A DNA stretch of 43,086 bases from Candidatus Limosilactobacillus faecipullorum (GTDB lineage: Bacteria; Bacillota; Bacilli; Lactobacillales; Lactobacillaceae). The notes beneath the pieces were generated by a model. That model was not told the origin of the DNA and did no database searches. It saw only the letters and a list, made by a program, of their open reading frames with translations. Shown one piece after another: positions 1 through 8,176 of the stretch. The stretch is from positions 1 to 43,086 of the forward strand of contig DWYX01000015.1 in assembly GCA_019118465.1 (NCBI GenBank). The letters run 5' to 3'. Both the position numbers and the translations under genes were made by a program. The first letter of the stretch is position 1; each line of letters starts with the position of its first letter.

Positions 1-1
1 T

Positions 2-88
2 TCTTGTGGAGCTAAACAAGGACGGATTTATCTGGATGAAGCAACAAGTAGACCACTTGGTCAATTGGTAAAAAATTTAAGACTCTAA
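2..88 (+). CDS. Possible 3' end of an upstream gene (partial)
   Basis: One frame stays open from the window edge to a TAA at 86-88 (29 codons, ending in KNLRL). Its codons (gct, caa, cgg, att) resemble those of the neighbouring genes. A second frame is also open to a TAA at 69-71, so the choice is not secure. In related lactobacilli gyrA usually precedes rpsF, but this tail does not resemble the acidic GyrA C-terminus. I do not recognise the product, and the stretch may be non-coding. Confidence 0.25.
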   Translation, partial: SCGAKQGRIYLDEATSRPLGQLVKNLRL

Positions 89-146
89 AAGTGCATATAT
101 ACGGGTTGCCCCCAAAACCTTGACAGATACCAATTATTTTTGAAAC

Positions 147-175
147 TTGTGATTTTCTAAGATTTATGCTAATAT
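147..175 (+). promoter_or_regulatory. Promoter of the rpsF-ssb-rpsR operon
   Basis: A -35 TTGTGA (147-152), a 17-nt spacer and a -10 TAATAT (170-175) preceded by TG (extended -10) form the best promoter upstream of rpsF. A better -35 (TTGACA, 120-125) lies upstream but has no matching -10 at the right distance. Confidence 0.55.
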
Positions 176-202
176 ATTTGCTTGTGAGTATACGTAATTC
201 GT

Positions 203-249
203 CTACTCTCCTTGTTCCTTCTAAATTTGTAGGGGAGGAACCAGAGTCC
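203..249 (+). promoter_or_regulatory. Candidate S6:S18-binding leader hairpin of rpsF
   Basis: The leader contains ACTCT (205-209) facing AGAGT (243-247), and TTGTTCC (212-218) facing GGAACCA (237-243). These arms make an interrupted hairpin just ahead of the rpsF ribosome-binding site (AAGGAGG, 252-258). In many bacteria the S6:S18 complex represses its own mRNA by binding a hairpin at this position. The pairing is seen in the sequence; the autoregulatory role is inferred from that precedent. Confidence 0.45.
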
Positions 250-268
250 ATAAGGAGGTGTAACATTC

Positions 269-559
269 ATGGAAACACGCAAATATGAAATTACTTACAT
301 CATTCGTCCTGATATCGAAGAATCAGCTAAGGCAGAATTAGTTGCTCGTTTCGACAAGATTTTGGCGGACAATGGTGCTACGGTCGTTGATTCAAAGGAC
401 TGGGATACGCGGCGTTTTGCTTACCCAATCGCTAAGTACACTGAAGGTACTTACCACGTGGTAAACGTTGAAGCTGACTCAGATGAAGCTTTGAACGAAT
501 TTAGCCGTTTAGCTAAGTTCAGCGACGACATTCTGCGTCACATGATTGTTAAGCGCTAG
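269..559 (+). CDS. rpsF: 30S ribosomal protein S6
   Basis: This 96-aa protein has the normal S6 length and the typical start [15 protein letters not shown], followed by the conserved [20 protein letters not shown] region. S6 binds the central domain of 16S rRNA together with S18. The ATG lies 10 nt after a near-perfect AAGGAGG (252-258), so the start is secure. It is first in an rpsF-ssb-rpsR operon, the usual Firmicutes arrangement, with a 39-nt gap to ssb. A leader hairpin upstream may allow control by the S6:S18 complex. Confidence 0.97.
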   Translation: METRKYEITYIIRPDIEESAKAELVARFDKILADNGATVVDSKDWDTRRFAYPIAKYTEGTYHVVNVEADSDEALNEFSRLAKFSDDILRHMIVKR

Positions 560-598
560 GCTTAACAAATCGTTAAATTGAGAGGAGTGCGATAACCC

Positions 599-1258
599 AT
601 GTTAAATCGTGTAGTATTAACTGGACGACTTACTCGGGATCCAGAGTTGCGGTACACTGGAAGCGGCACGGCAGTTTGTTCATTTACGGTCGCAGTTGAC
701 CGGCAATTCCGGAACCAACAAGGTAACCGGGAAGCAGACTTTATTAACTGTGTCATCTGGCGGAAGTCAGCGGAAAATTTCGCTAATTTCACGCACAAGG
801 GAGCGATGGTCGGAATTGACGGTCGGCTTTCAACGCGGAATTACGAAAATAATCAAGGTCAACGAGTATACGTGACTGAGGTTACCGTCGATAACTTCGC
901 GCTCTTAGAACCACGGAATGCTAACCAAGGGAATCAAGGAAACTTTAACCAAAATAATAATGGCGGTTTTGGTAGCCAAGGTTTTAACAACCAAAATCCC
1001 TTTGGTGGTAACAATGGCTTTGGAGCTCCTCAACAACCCGCAAATAATAACGCCTTTGGCGGAAATGACGGCGGGGTTTTTGATCAAAATAATTCAGTCG
1101 ATCTCGGTTCCTTACCATTTGGCAACGATAGTTCGGATGCCGACAATGGTCAAGTGAATATCGACGATCAAAGTGCAATGAGCACGGACCAAAAAAAGCC
1201 GTCATCTGACCAAGATGACCAAGGAGATCATCCTTCAATTGATGATGTTCCATTCTAA
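599..1258 (+). CDS. ssb: Single-stranded DNA-binding protein
   Basis: The protein is 219 aa, long for an SSB. Residues 1 to about 108 form the OB fold (start [20 protein letters not shown], with [21 protein letters not shown] in the core). Then comes a long Asn/Gln/Gly/Phe-rich linker (about 110-165), an acidic Ser/Asp-rich stretch and the tip DDVPF. The tip matches the conserved acidic C-terminal peptide by which SSB recruits replication and repair proteins. It coats single-stranded DNA as a tetramer during replication, recombination and repair. The position between rpsF and rpsR is the standard one in Firmicutes. The long low-complexity linker is typical of lactobacilli. Confidence 0.97.
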   Translation: MLNRVVLTGRLTRDPELRYTGSGTAVCSFTVAVDRQFRNQQGNREADFINCVIWRKSAENFANFTHKGAMVGIDGRLSTRNYENNQGQRVYVTEVTVDNFALLEPRNANQGNQGNFNQNNNGGFGSQGFNNQNPFGGNNGFGAPQQPANNNAFGGNDGGVFDQNNSVDLGSLPFGNDSSDADNGQVNIDDQSAMSTDQKKPSSDQDDQGDHPSIDDVPF

Positions 1259-1279
1259 TTAACAAGGGAGGTAAATTTC

Positions 1280-1516
1280 ATGGCTCAACAACGTCGTGGT
1301 GGCCGTCGTCGCCGTAAGGTCGACTTCATTGCCGCAAACCACATTGAATATATCGACTACAAAGACACTGATTTATTACGTCGCTTTATCTCTGAACGGG
1401 GTAAGATTTTACCACGTCGGGTAACTGGGACGAGCGCTAAGAACCAACGTCGGCTTACGATTGCGATCAAGCGGGCTCGGATTATGGGCTTGTTGCCATT
1501 CGTAGCAGAAGACTAG
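1280..1516 (+). CDS. rpsR: 30S ribosomal protein S18
   Basis: This is a 78-aa basic protein of normal S18 length. It has an Arg-rich start ([10 protein letters not shown]), the motif [22 protein letters not shown] and the conserved [20 protein letters not shown]18 sits next to S6 on the small-subunit platform. A ribosome-binding site (GGGAGG, 1265-1270) precedes the ATG, 21 nt after ssb. A strong terminator and a repeat-like 3' element follow, so this is the operon end. Confidence 0.97.
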   Translation: MAQQRRGGRRRRKVDFIAANHIEYIDYKDTDLLRRFISERGKILPRRVTGTSAKNQRRLTIAIKRARIMGLLPFVAED

Positions 1517-1554
1517 TCTGCGTTAATTAAATTAGGGAAAACTTTTAAACGGCT

Positions 1555-1660
1555 TGGTCGAAATAAACAGGTCGGAGTTTAAACCTAGGTTTCTGGAGGT
1601 AATCCGGAAATACGATAGAGGTTGAAAGAGAAACCAAAGTTTCTTTTCAACCTCTTTTTG
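1555..1660 (+). repeat. Degenerate copy of a 3'-UTR element, ending in the rpsR terminator
   Basis: The sequence between rpsR and gdpP resembles the 3' half of the elements at 26553-26735 and 39523-39694. It has a GTTTCTGG..TAATCCGG-type block (1589-1608), then CGATA, then a hairpin with GAAAC and GTTTC at the loop. The hairpin pairs AGAGGTTGAAAGAGAAAC (1617-1634) with its complement (1639-1654) and is followed by a T run, so it is a good intrinsic terminator. The similarity is weaker than between the other copies. Confidence 0.5.
1617..1659 (+). terminator. Intrinsic terminator after rpsR
   Basis: A stem of about 16 bp (AGAGGTTGAAAGAGAAAC and its near complement, with a 4-nt loop at 1635-1638) is followed by TTTTT. 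It closes the rpsF-ssb-rpsR operon. Confidence 0.9.
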
Positions 1661-1727
1661 TATTTCACGTCGCTTTTATTGATGGTAAGATAGTAATAAC
1701 AGTTTTCGGTTAAGGGAGGTGATCGTT

Positions 1728-3743
1728 TTGCGCTGGCTAAAAGCGATGCAATTAACCAAAATAATTCGCCATCGCCGAGTTGGCTGGACTTTTGGGGCCC
1801 TAATTATCCTCGTATTTCTTGGGGTTGCTAGTGCCTTCACAGTTAATTGGCGGTGGGGAATAGTTGCCCTTATTTTAGCAGGTAGTGCTTTTTTGATTAG
1901 CCTGATTCAATTGCAAAATCTGATCACGGATACAGAAAGTTACGTTAATGATTTATCCTACCAGATTCAACGGGGACAACAAGAAGCCCTCTTGGAAATG
2001 CCAATCGGGTTAGTAATGCTAGATGATCATGGCGTAGTTAAATGGATTAATCCCTACATGGCAAAGTATTTCTTGCTACGGTTAGTGGTAGGCCAACCGT
2101 TAGCTGAAGTAGATAAGACGTTAGCGGACCTAGTTGAGCAAAATAAGGATGAAAAAGCGCCGGTTGTTGTTACTTGGCAGGATCAACAATTTGAATTCTT
2201 ATACCAAACCCGCTATCATACACTGTACTTGCTTGATGTAACCCGTTATGAACAAATTAATCGACGGTATCACGATGAGCAATTATTTATTGGTAATATT
2301 TATCTGGATAATTACATTGAATTAACCCAAGGAATGAGTGATCCTGCGGTTTCAAATTTGCATAATTACGTAACTTCAGAGCTCAGTAAATGGGCAACAA
2401 GTCACGAATTATTACTAAAGGTAATTGACGATGATAACTATTTATTATTGGGGCATCAGCAATCATTAGTCGAACTTGAAAAAGAGAAGTTTAAAGTCCT
2501 TGATACAATTCGCGAAAACACATCAAAGATGAATTCACCAGTTACCTTAAGTGTTGGGATCGCGGATGGAAATGCTAATCTAATTAAATTAGCAGATACC
2601 GCGCAGAGCAATCTTGACCTTGCACTAGGACGAGGTGGTGATCAGGTAGTTGTTAAGGCCCAAGATCAACCAGCTCGCTTCTATGGTGGAAAGACTAATC
2701 CAATGGAGAAACGGACCCGGGTCCGGGCGCGGATGATTTCCCAAGCCCTGCAAGAGTTAATGTTAGGGGCTGATCAGGTATTTGTGGTTGGTCACGTCAA
2801 ACCGGATATGGATTCAATGGGGGCTTGTTTGGGAATTCGGCGCATTAGCGAAATGAACGATAAGCAATGTTACGTAGTGCTCGATCAAGAGCAACTACAC
2901 ACTGATATTGAACGGCTAATGGCGCAAGTTCATAATTACCAAAGCATTGCTGAACGTATCATTACCCCAGAACGGGCCCAAGAATTGGCAACCGATCAAA
3001 GCCTATTGGTAATGGTTGACCATTCGAAGGTTTCAATGTCGATGGCGCCTAAGTTATACGAGAGTTTGAAGAATCGGACAGTAATTATTGATCACCACCG
3101 GCGGGGGGAAGAATTCCCAGAAAATCCGCTTTTGGTTTACATTGAGCCGTATGCTTCTTCGACTTGTGAATTGATTACGGAAATGTTTGAGTATCAACCA
3201 CGAGAAAGTAAGGCCCTAAATAAACTTGAAGCGACGGTCATGCTGACGGGGATTCAAATTGACACTAAATCCTTTACCCGGAATGCGGGGACGCGGACCT
3301 ATGACGCCGCTTCGTATCTCCGTTCTGCTGGGGCTGATGGCAGTTTGATCCAGACTTTCATGAAGGAAAACTTAACAAACTTCATGGAGCGTAATCACTT
3401 GATTTCAAATGCTAGCTTCATTGATAATAAAGTAGCGATGTGCATTGGTGAAGACGATCGATTTTATGATCCGGTTACAGCAGCCCAAGCAGCGGATATG
3501 CTGTTAAGTGTTGAAGGCATTAAGGCTTCCTTCGTGATTTCCCGGCGGAATAGTGAGTTGGTTGGGGTTTCAGCTCGCTCAACGGGAAACTTTAATGTTC
3601 AATTAATTATGGAAAAAATGGGTGGCGGTGGCCACTTAAACAATGCGGCGGTTCAAATTAAGAATCAGACCACCCAAGCGGTCGCTGATCAATTAAAAGC
3701 AATTGTGCAACCTCAAAAGACGGTTGACGCACAAAAGGAGTGA
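1728..3743 (+). CDS. gdpP: Cyclic-di-AMP phosphodiesterase GdpP
   Basis: This is a 671-aa membrane phosphodiesterase that hydrolyses c-di-AMP to pApA. Two N-terminal membrane segments (about residues 23-65) are followed by a PAS-like region (about 80-170) and a degenerate GGDEF domain (about 170-300). The C-terminal DHH/DHHA1 domain shows HVKPDMDSMGA, VDHSK, IIDHHRRGEE and the DHHA1 motif GGGGHLNNAA. Start choice: a GTG at 1719 overlaps the ribosome-binding site GGGAGG (1714-1719), so the TTG at 1728, 8 nt after it, is preferred. The gene is followed after 6 nt by rplI, the conserved gdpP-rplI-dnaB order. GdpP levels affect potassium and osmotic balance, wall stress tolerance and beta-lactam tolerance in related bacteria. 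Confidence 0.95.
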   Translation: MRWLKAMQLTKIIRHRRVGWTFGALIILVFLGVASAFTVNWRWGIVALILAGSAFLISLIQLQNLITDTESYVNDLSYQIQRGQQEALLEMPIGLVMLDDHGVVKWINPYMAKYFLLRLVVGQPLAEVDKTLADLVEQNKDEKAPVVVTWQDQQFEFLYQTRYHTLYLLDVTRYEQINRRYHDEQLFIGNIYLDNYIELTQGMSDPAVSNLHNYVTSELSKWATSHELLLKVIDDDNYLLLGHQQSLVELEKEKFKVLDTIRENTSKMNSPVTLSVGIADGNANLIKLADTAQSNLDLALGRGGDQVVVKAQDQPARFYGGKTNPMEKRTRVRARMISQALQELMLGADQVFVVGHVKPDMDSMGACLGIRRISEMNDKQCYVVLDQEQLHTDIERLMAQVHNYQSIAERIITPERAQELATDQSLLVMVDHSKVSMSMAPKLYESLKNRTVIIDHHRRGEEFPENPLLVYIEPYASSTCELITEMFEYQPRESKALNKLEATVMLTGIQIDTKSFTRNAGTRTYDAASYLRSAGADGSLIQTFMKENLTNFMERNHLISNASFIDNKVAMCIGEDDRFYDPVTAAQAADMLLSVEGIKASFVISRRNSELVGVSARSTGNFNVQLIMEKMGGGGHLNNAAVQIKNQTTQAVADQLKAIVQPQKTVDAQKE

Positions 3744-3749
3744 ACAAAG

Positions 3750-4202
3750 ATGAAAGTAATTTTTGTTGAAGATGTTCGTGGACGTGGTAAGCGAGGAGAA
3801 GTGAAGAACGTTCCGGATGGGTACGCCCAAAACTACTTGATTCCACGGGGCTTAGCCAAGCAAGCAACGAAGAAGGCCATGAGTGAATTGGCTGGTCAAG
3901 AACGGTCAAAAGAAAAGCATGCCGCTGAAGAATTAGCGGAAGCAAAACGGATCAAGGCAGTTCTCGAAGCCGATGATACAGTTGTTGAATTGAAAGGAAA
4001 GGCTGGGAGTGATGGCCGGATGTTTGGTTCAATTTCAACAAAGCAAATTGCGACGGCATTGGAAGGCCAATACAACGTTAAACTTAATAAGCGGAAGCTT
4101 GAATTAGCTGCGCCAATTAAGGCCTTGGGCTACGTTACGGTAACGGTTAAGCTTCATCATGATGTTGAAGCTAAGATGCGGGTTCACGTTGTTGAAAAGT
4201 AA
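3750..4202 (+). CDS. rplI: 50S ribosomal protein L9
   Basis: This 150-aa protein has the L9 signature at its start ([20 protein letters not shown], then [16 protein letters not shown]). A long charged central helix (about 45-75) and a C-terminal RNA-binding domain ([16 protein letters not shown]) follow. L9 binds 23S rRNA near the L1 stalk. It begins 6 nt after gdpP, with AAGGAG inside the end of gdpP as its ribosome-binding site, so the two are probably translationally coupled. dnaB follows after 23 nt. Confidence 0.97.
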   Translation: MKVIFVEDVRGRGKRGEVKNVPDGYAQNYLIPRGLAKQATKKAMSELAGQERSKEKHAAEELAEAKRIKAVLEADDTVVELKGKAGSDGRMFGSISTKQIATALEGQYNVKLNKRKLELAAPIKALGYVTVTVKLHHDVEAKMRVHVVEK

Positions 4203-4225
4203 AATTTTAAGCGGGAGTCGGGTTG

Positions 4226-5644
4226 ATGGATAATGCATCAATTACACGGACACCACCGCGTGACCTTGAAGCTGAACGGGCGGTTTTGGGGGCGATCTTT
4301 TTAGCAAAGGATGCCATTGTTACTGCGATGGAGTATGTCCAACCAGAAGATTTTTACACTCGTGCTCACCAGATCATTTTTGCAGCGATGGTTAAATTGA
4401 ACGACCAGGATGTTCCAATCGACGTTGTTTCAATGAAAAATGAACTGGATAAGGAAAAGCAAACGGCCAATATTGGGGGAATTGAATATCTCGCCAAATT
4501 AGCAGCGGCGCCTCCAACCGCGGCGGATGTTGGTTCATACGCTAAGTTAGTTAAGGACAAGGCGGTTGCCCGGCGCTTAATTGAAACTGCCGATCGGATT
4601 GCTGCTAAGGGGTACGAAGACAGTGAAGACTTAACCAACCTCTTGGATGATGCTGAACGGTCAATCCTAAACGTGGCGGAAAGTAATAATGATTCCGAAA
4701 TGCAGCGAATGCGGGACCTCTTAGGGGTTTCGGCTAACCACATTTATGAGTTATCAAAACAAAAGACTGATGTAACGGGGCTTGCCATGGGGTACCCCCA
4801 GTTGGACCGGATGACAACCGGTCTACATTCAGATGAGTTAGTGATTCTCGCTGCCCGGCCGGCCATGGGGAAAACGGCTTTTGCTTTAAATATTGCTCAA
4901 AATGTGGCGGTAAAAACTAATACGACAGTAGCGATTTTCAGCCTTGAAATGGGGGCGGAATCATTAGTTAACCGGATGATTTGCGCTGAAGGTAGTATTA
5001 ACGCTAACCATTTACGGACCGGAAAATTAAGTGTCGATGAATGGGATAGCTTTTGGATGGCTTCCAAGACGCTTTCCGATGCGGATATTTATATCGACGA
5101 TACGCCAGGAATTCGGGTACCAGAAATCCGGGCTAAGTGTCGGCGGTTAGCGAAGAAAACGGGGCACCTAGGTTTGATCGTAATTGACTACTTACAATTA
5201 ATTGAAGGTGGCAATTCCGAAAGTCGCCAACAAGAAGTTTCAGAAATTTCGCGGCAACTAAAGAAATTAGCTAAGGAATTGTCTTGTCCAGTAATTGCCT
5301 TATCCCAATTATCACGGGGAGTTGAACAACGGCAAGATAAGCGACCGGTTCTTTCGGATATCCGGGAATCTGGATCAATTGAACAAGACGCCGATATCGT
5401 TAGTTTCTTGTACCGGGATGATTATTACACCCGGGAAGAAGGTCAGGAACAACAAGCGGGGCCAGCCGCTCCACAACCGCCGGCTAATGCACCAGAGGGT
5501 GGTCAAGGAGACGACCTTCCGAGTCTAAGTGAAGTTGAAGTAATAATTGAAAAGAACCGGTCAGGTCCACGGGGAACAGTCCGATTACTTTTCAATAAAA
5601 CCTATAACAAATTCGCCTCAATTGATTATGAGCACGAGGCATAA
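4226..5644 (+). CDS. dnaB: Replicative DNA helicase
   Basis: This is a 472-aa DnaB-family hexameric helicase (called DnaC in Bacillus). The N-terminal domain binds primase (DLEAERAVLGAIFL, EDFYTRAHQIIF). The RecA-like C-terminal domain carries Walker A ARPAMGKTAF (about residue 211), Walker B LIVIDYLQLI, the SQLSRGVEQR segment and DIRESGSIEQDAD. The Pro/Gln/Gly-rich insert around residues 405-435 is variable in lactobacilli. A TTG at 4223 is possible, but ATG at 4226 is better spaced from GGGAG (4213-4217). It is the last gene of the gdpP-rplI-dnaB group. Confidence 0.97.
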   Translation: MDNASITRTPPRDLEAERAVLGAIFLAKDAIVTAMEYVQPEDFYTRAHQIIFAAMVKLNDQDVPIDVVSMKNELDKEKQTANIGGIEYLAKLAAAPPTAADVGSYAKLVKDKAVARRLIETADRIAAKGYEDSEDLTNLLDDAERSILNVAESNNDSEMQRMRDLLGVSANHIYELSKQKTDVTGLAMGYPQLDRMTTGLHSDELVILAARPAMGKTAFALNIAQNVAVKTNTTVAIFSLEMGAESLVNRMICAEGSINANHLRTGKLSVDEWDSFWMASKTLSDADIYIDDTPGIRVPEIRAKCRRLAKKTGHLGLIVIDYLQLIEGGNSESRQQEVSEISRQLKKLAKELSCPVIALSQLSRGVEQRQDKRPVLSDIRESGSIEQDADIVSFLYRDDYYTREEGQEQQAGPAAPQPPANAPEGGQGDDLPSLSEVEVIIEKNRSGPRGTVRLLFNKTYNKFASIDYEHEA

Positions 5645-5656
5645 ATATAAATTGCT

Positions 5657-5692
5657 AGGAAGAGGCTGAGAGTTATACTCAACCTCTTTCCT
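5657..5692 (+). terminator. Hairpin after dnaB
   Basis: AGGAAGAGGCTGAG (5657-5670) pairs with CTCAACCTCTTTCCT (5678-5692) with one or two internal mismatches. There is only a weak T-rich tail (TTGTTTC), so termination may be incomplete. Confidence 0.6.
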
Positions 5693-5701
5693 GTTGTTTC
5701 A

Positions 5702-5764
5702 GTTATTATTTTCAAGAGGAGTAATAACCTGACAGGGAGTGGGAAATTTTGGGATCTCGCTCCC
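5702..5764 (+). promoter_or_regulatory. Two inverted repeats upstream of the MFS gene
   Basis: GTTATTA (5702-5708) and TAATAAC (5722-5728) form a perfect 7-bp inverted repeat with a 13-nt spacer. GGGAGTG (5735-5741) pairs with CGCTCCC (5758-5764), followed by TTCCTTTT. The first could be an operator or hairpin. The second looks like a short terminator or attenuator in front of the transporter. No function is established. Confidence 0.4.
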
Positions 5765-5801
5765 TTCCTTTTGCCAAAAAATTAGGGAGGAGGTACGAAT
5801 A

Positions 5802-6986
5802 GTGAAAGAGAGAGAATTGAAATTGCAATGGTTACTGTTAGGGGCCTTTTTAACTAGTTTTGGAAATAGCTTTGTTTGGCCCCTAACGACGGTTTATAGC
5901 CATGATCAACTCCATCAATCCCTAACAGTTTCGGGGCTAGTATTGATGTTTTTCTCAGGCGCAAATGTCTTGGGGAGCTTTTTAGCAGGGAACCTTTTTG
6001 ATCGGTTTCGGCCTCAACGGTTGATGGCAGGCGGCTTGGTGGCTGCCATCATTACGATGATTGCGATGGTTTTTCAAAATGGTTGGCCTGCCTATCCTAT
6101 ATTACTGACCTTAGTGGGCTTTTTTAATGGTTGGCTATTGACCTTATTAAACTCATTTGGCACTCGTCTTCGGGGCCACGATGGGCGGTTTATTTTCAAC
6201 ATGTTGTACTTCTTTAATAACTTGGGGATGGTTTTTGGAACGACAATTGTGGGGCCAATTTATGAATTTGCTCATCATCATGTGGGACCATTATTTGTGA
6301 TTACGGCGGTGCTGTATACCCTGTTCTTTGGAGTGGTTTTACGCTACTATCAACTACCCAAAGCTAATGCTGAAAAAATTAGCCATCATCAAGTCCAAAG
6401 TAAACTACCAAGGGTTAATGCCGAAGTCATCTGGACCTTATGTTTGGCCTTAATGATTACTTGGCTCATTTATGTTCAGTGGTCCAGTAATATGTCGGTC
6501 TATATTACCGGGAAGGGTGTTTCAATGTCCTTATACAGCCTTCTGTGGACATTGAATGGCTTATTAGTTATTTCCTTCCAATTGGTGATTAATTGGTTGA
6601 ATCGATGGGTCAAAAATGATTATCACTATGTCTATTTTGGTTTGACAACCATCGCGCTTTCGTTTGGGATTCTGCTAATTGCGGATAATTATTGGTGGTT
6701 TGTTCTTGGAATGGTGATCTTAACGCTTGGTGAAACAACGGCTTTTCCAATGATTCCGGCAATTGTAAACCAACTAACACCTTTAAGTGAAAAGGGACGG
6801 TATCAAGGAATTTTAAACGCCTTAATTGCGGTTGGAAAGGCGATTGGGCCCTTAGCTGGAGGGATGGTAATTGAGCGGTTGAGTTACCGCCCCTTATTTG
6901 AGATTTGTATGGGTGTCGGATTATTGGTAACAGTCGTGGTTACAGTGGTAACGTATCACCGGCAATCGCAGGTAGTTCACTATTAG
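5802..6986 (+). CDS. Major facilitator superfamily transporter
   Basis: This 394-aa protein has about 12 hydrophobic segments and the MFS arrangement of two six-helix halves split by a charged loop near residues 185-205. The cytoplasmic loop-2 motif appears as GNLFDRFRPQRLM, related to the MFS signature GxLaDRxGrr. Family members are proton-driven exporters of drugs or metabolites (YttB/MDR-like); the substrate cannot be told. Start: GTG at 5802, 8 nt after a strong GGGAGGAGG (5785-5793). A longer ATG frame from 5739 would overlap the upstream hairpin and lacks a ribosome-binding site. A 107-aa zinc-ribbon gene follows after 12 nt and is probably cotranscribed. Confidence 0.85.
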   Translation: MKERELKLQWLLLGAFLTSFGNSFVWPLTTVYSHDQLHQSLTVSGLVLMFFSGANVLGSFLAGNLFDRFRPQRLMAGGLVAAIITMIAMVFQNGWPAYPILLTLVGFFNGWLLTLLNSFGTRLRGHDGRFIFNMLYFFNNLGMVFGTTIVGPIYEFAHHHVGPLFVITAVLYTLFFGVVLRYYQLPKANAEKISHHQVQSKLPRVNAEVIWTLCLALMITWLIYVQWSSNMSVYITGKGVSMSLYSLLWTLNGLLVISFQLVINWLNRWVKNDYHYVYFGLTTIALSFGILLIADNYWWFVLGMVILTLGETTAFPMIPAIVNQLTPLSEKGRYQGILNALIAVGKAIGPLAGGMVIERLSYRPLFEICMGVGLLVTVVVTVVTYHRQSQVVHY

Positions 6987-6998
6987 AGGGAATGTATA

Positions 6999-7322
6999 AT
7001 GTTTTACAATAATTATGATGATGTTCATGGCGAAGATAAATGGGGCTTGGTCGGTCAAGTCGGGGATCCCTTTCGTGAAGGCCGAGTCTTAGCGATTCCA
7101 TGTACCAAGTGCCGGAAAAAGAAACTAATTATCGCCGAACGTAATTGGATGGCGACAAATAATGATCATTCCCAACGTTATCAGATTGTAGTTGCTTGTT
7201 TAAATTGTGGAGCCGTTGATGAATTTATTGCCAATAATGGGAGAGAAAATAAAAATAGTAAATTAAAGTTTGCTAAGGTGATCCCGGAAAAAGCAGATTT
7301 AATTAAAGAGAATAAGGAGTAA
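6999..7322 (+). CDS. Small putative zinc-ribbon protein, unknown function
   Basis: This 107-aa soluble protein has two CxxC knuckles (CTKC near residue 35 and CLNC near residue 67). The spacing suits a single four-cysteine zinc ribbon. Lys/Asn-rich flanks follow. I do not recognise a named family. It lies 12 nt downstream of the transporter gene. Its stop codon lies inside the 5' arm of a 12-bp terminator, so the end of the gene and the end of the transcript coincide. Confidence 0.7.
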   Translation: MFYNNYDDVHGEDKWGLVGQVGDPFREGRVLAIPCTKCRKKKLIIAERNWMATNNDHSQRYQIVVACLNCGAVDEFIANNGRENKNSKLKFAKVIPEKADLIKENKE

Positions 7323-7356
7323 CCAATTTTCATTTGAAAGGTGGTTACTCCTTTTT
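7314..7356 (+). terminator. Terminator overlapping the stop codon of the zinc-ribbon gene
   Basis: AAGGAGTAACCA (7314-7325) pairs perfectly with TGGTTACTCCTT (7342-7353), followed by a T run. The TAA stop at 7320-7322 is part of the stem. Confidence 0.9.
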
Positions 7357-7389
7357 GGGTTAGGGATAAATCAAAGTTATTTAGATAGA

Positions 7390-7431
7390 TAATAAAAAAA
7401 GCCACCCAAAAAGATCACGGTGGATTTTTTA
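7390..7431 (-). terminator. Terminator of the minus-strand VOC-ADH-YczE operon
   Basis: On the minus strand TCCACC and GGGTGG form a short hairpin, followed by a run of seven T (7391-7397 on the plus strand as A). The A/T runs on both sides would also let it act in the other direction. Confidence 0.6.
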
Positions 7432-7453
7432 TTTTTACGAAAGTAACTGAATA

Positions 7454-8176
7454 TTAATTTCCCATATCCAAGGCCTGGTGCTTAAGCTTAGGGAAGACGT
7501 GTTTGTCAGCCCAGCCAGTAAAGGAACCCTGGCAGAGGAAGGCGAAGATCGTTCCAATTCCAATATTATCAATCCGCCCGGTTGCTAGAAAGACAATTAA
7601 GCCAAAAATTGTTGGTGGCAGATAGGAAAGCCACATTGCAACGGCTGCATTTCCGTGAACGTATTTAAACCGAATAATTTGAAAGAGGTCATCTTGCGAG
7701 TGTAAAACTAAATTAACGCGTTGATAAATTGAGATCGCCGTCCCAATCAAGAAAACACCAAAGAAGTTTAAAAGCACGTAGAGAATATCTCCCACCCAAC
7801 TAGTTGCTTGAGGGAGACTCTCAAATAGGTTAGCAAACCACTGGATGAAGAGCGAGAAAGGTAACATAAAGGCGATGTTCCCACCAATCCGTTTCCAATC
7901 GAGTTTCTTTAGTAAGAGAGCGTTTAGGAAGGAAATGAAAACTCCTAAACCGAAGAAAGCCCAGAATAAAACCCAAGCATTATTTCCAAGAAAGGCGTGA
8001 CCAAGATCGGCATCGGCAGCCGTCCAGTAGGCTGAACCTAAAAATGAGGGATGGATGTGGTCGCTTGAAATTAAGGTTAGAACATTGCCTAGGGAATTAA
8101 TAACCAAGGAAATGGCAAAGTAGCCGAGGGATTGAGTTAAAGAAATGGTCCGATTTGAATTTACTGGTGTCGTCAT
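7454..8176 (-). CDS. YczE/YitT-like integral membrane protein
   Basis: This is a 240-aa polytopic protein with about five to six hydrophobic segments. It starts SLGYFAISLVINSLGNVL and ends with the glycine-rich helix NIGIGTIFAFLCQGSFTGW. The pattern resembles the YczE/YyaS/YitT family of membrane proteins, which has no settled biochemical role. Its ATG overlaps the TAA of the upstream alcohol dehydrogenase gene by one base (TAATG), so the two are translationally coupled and probably act together. Transport or export of a substrate or product of the pathway is a reasonable guess only. Confidence 0.7.
   Translation of the reverse strand: MTTPVNSNRTISLTQSLGYFAISLVINSLGNVLTLISSDHIHPSFLGSAYWTAADADLGHAFLGNNAWVLFWAFFGLGVFISFLNALLLKKLDWKRIGGNIAFMLPFSLFIQWFANLFESLPQATSWVGDILYVLLNFFGVFLIGTAISIYQRVNLVLHSQDDLFQIIRFKYVHGNAAVAMWLSYLPPTIFGLIVFLATGRIDNIGIGTIFAFLCQGSFTGWADKHVFPKLKHQALDMGN

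Noticed and set aside
451..464. Palindrome TTACCACGTGGTAA in rpsF as a third parS site
   Set aside because: The outer bases do not match parS and the sequence encodes conserved S6 residues.
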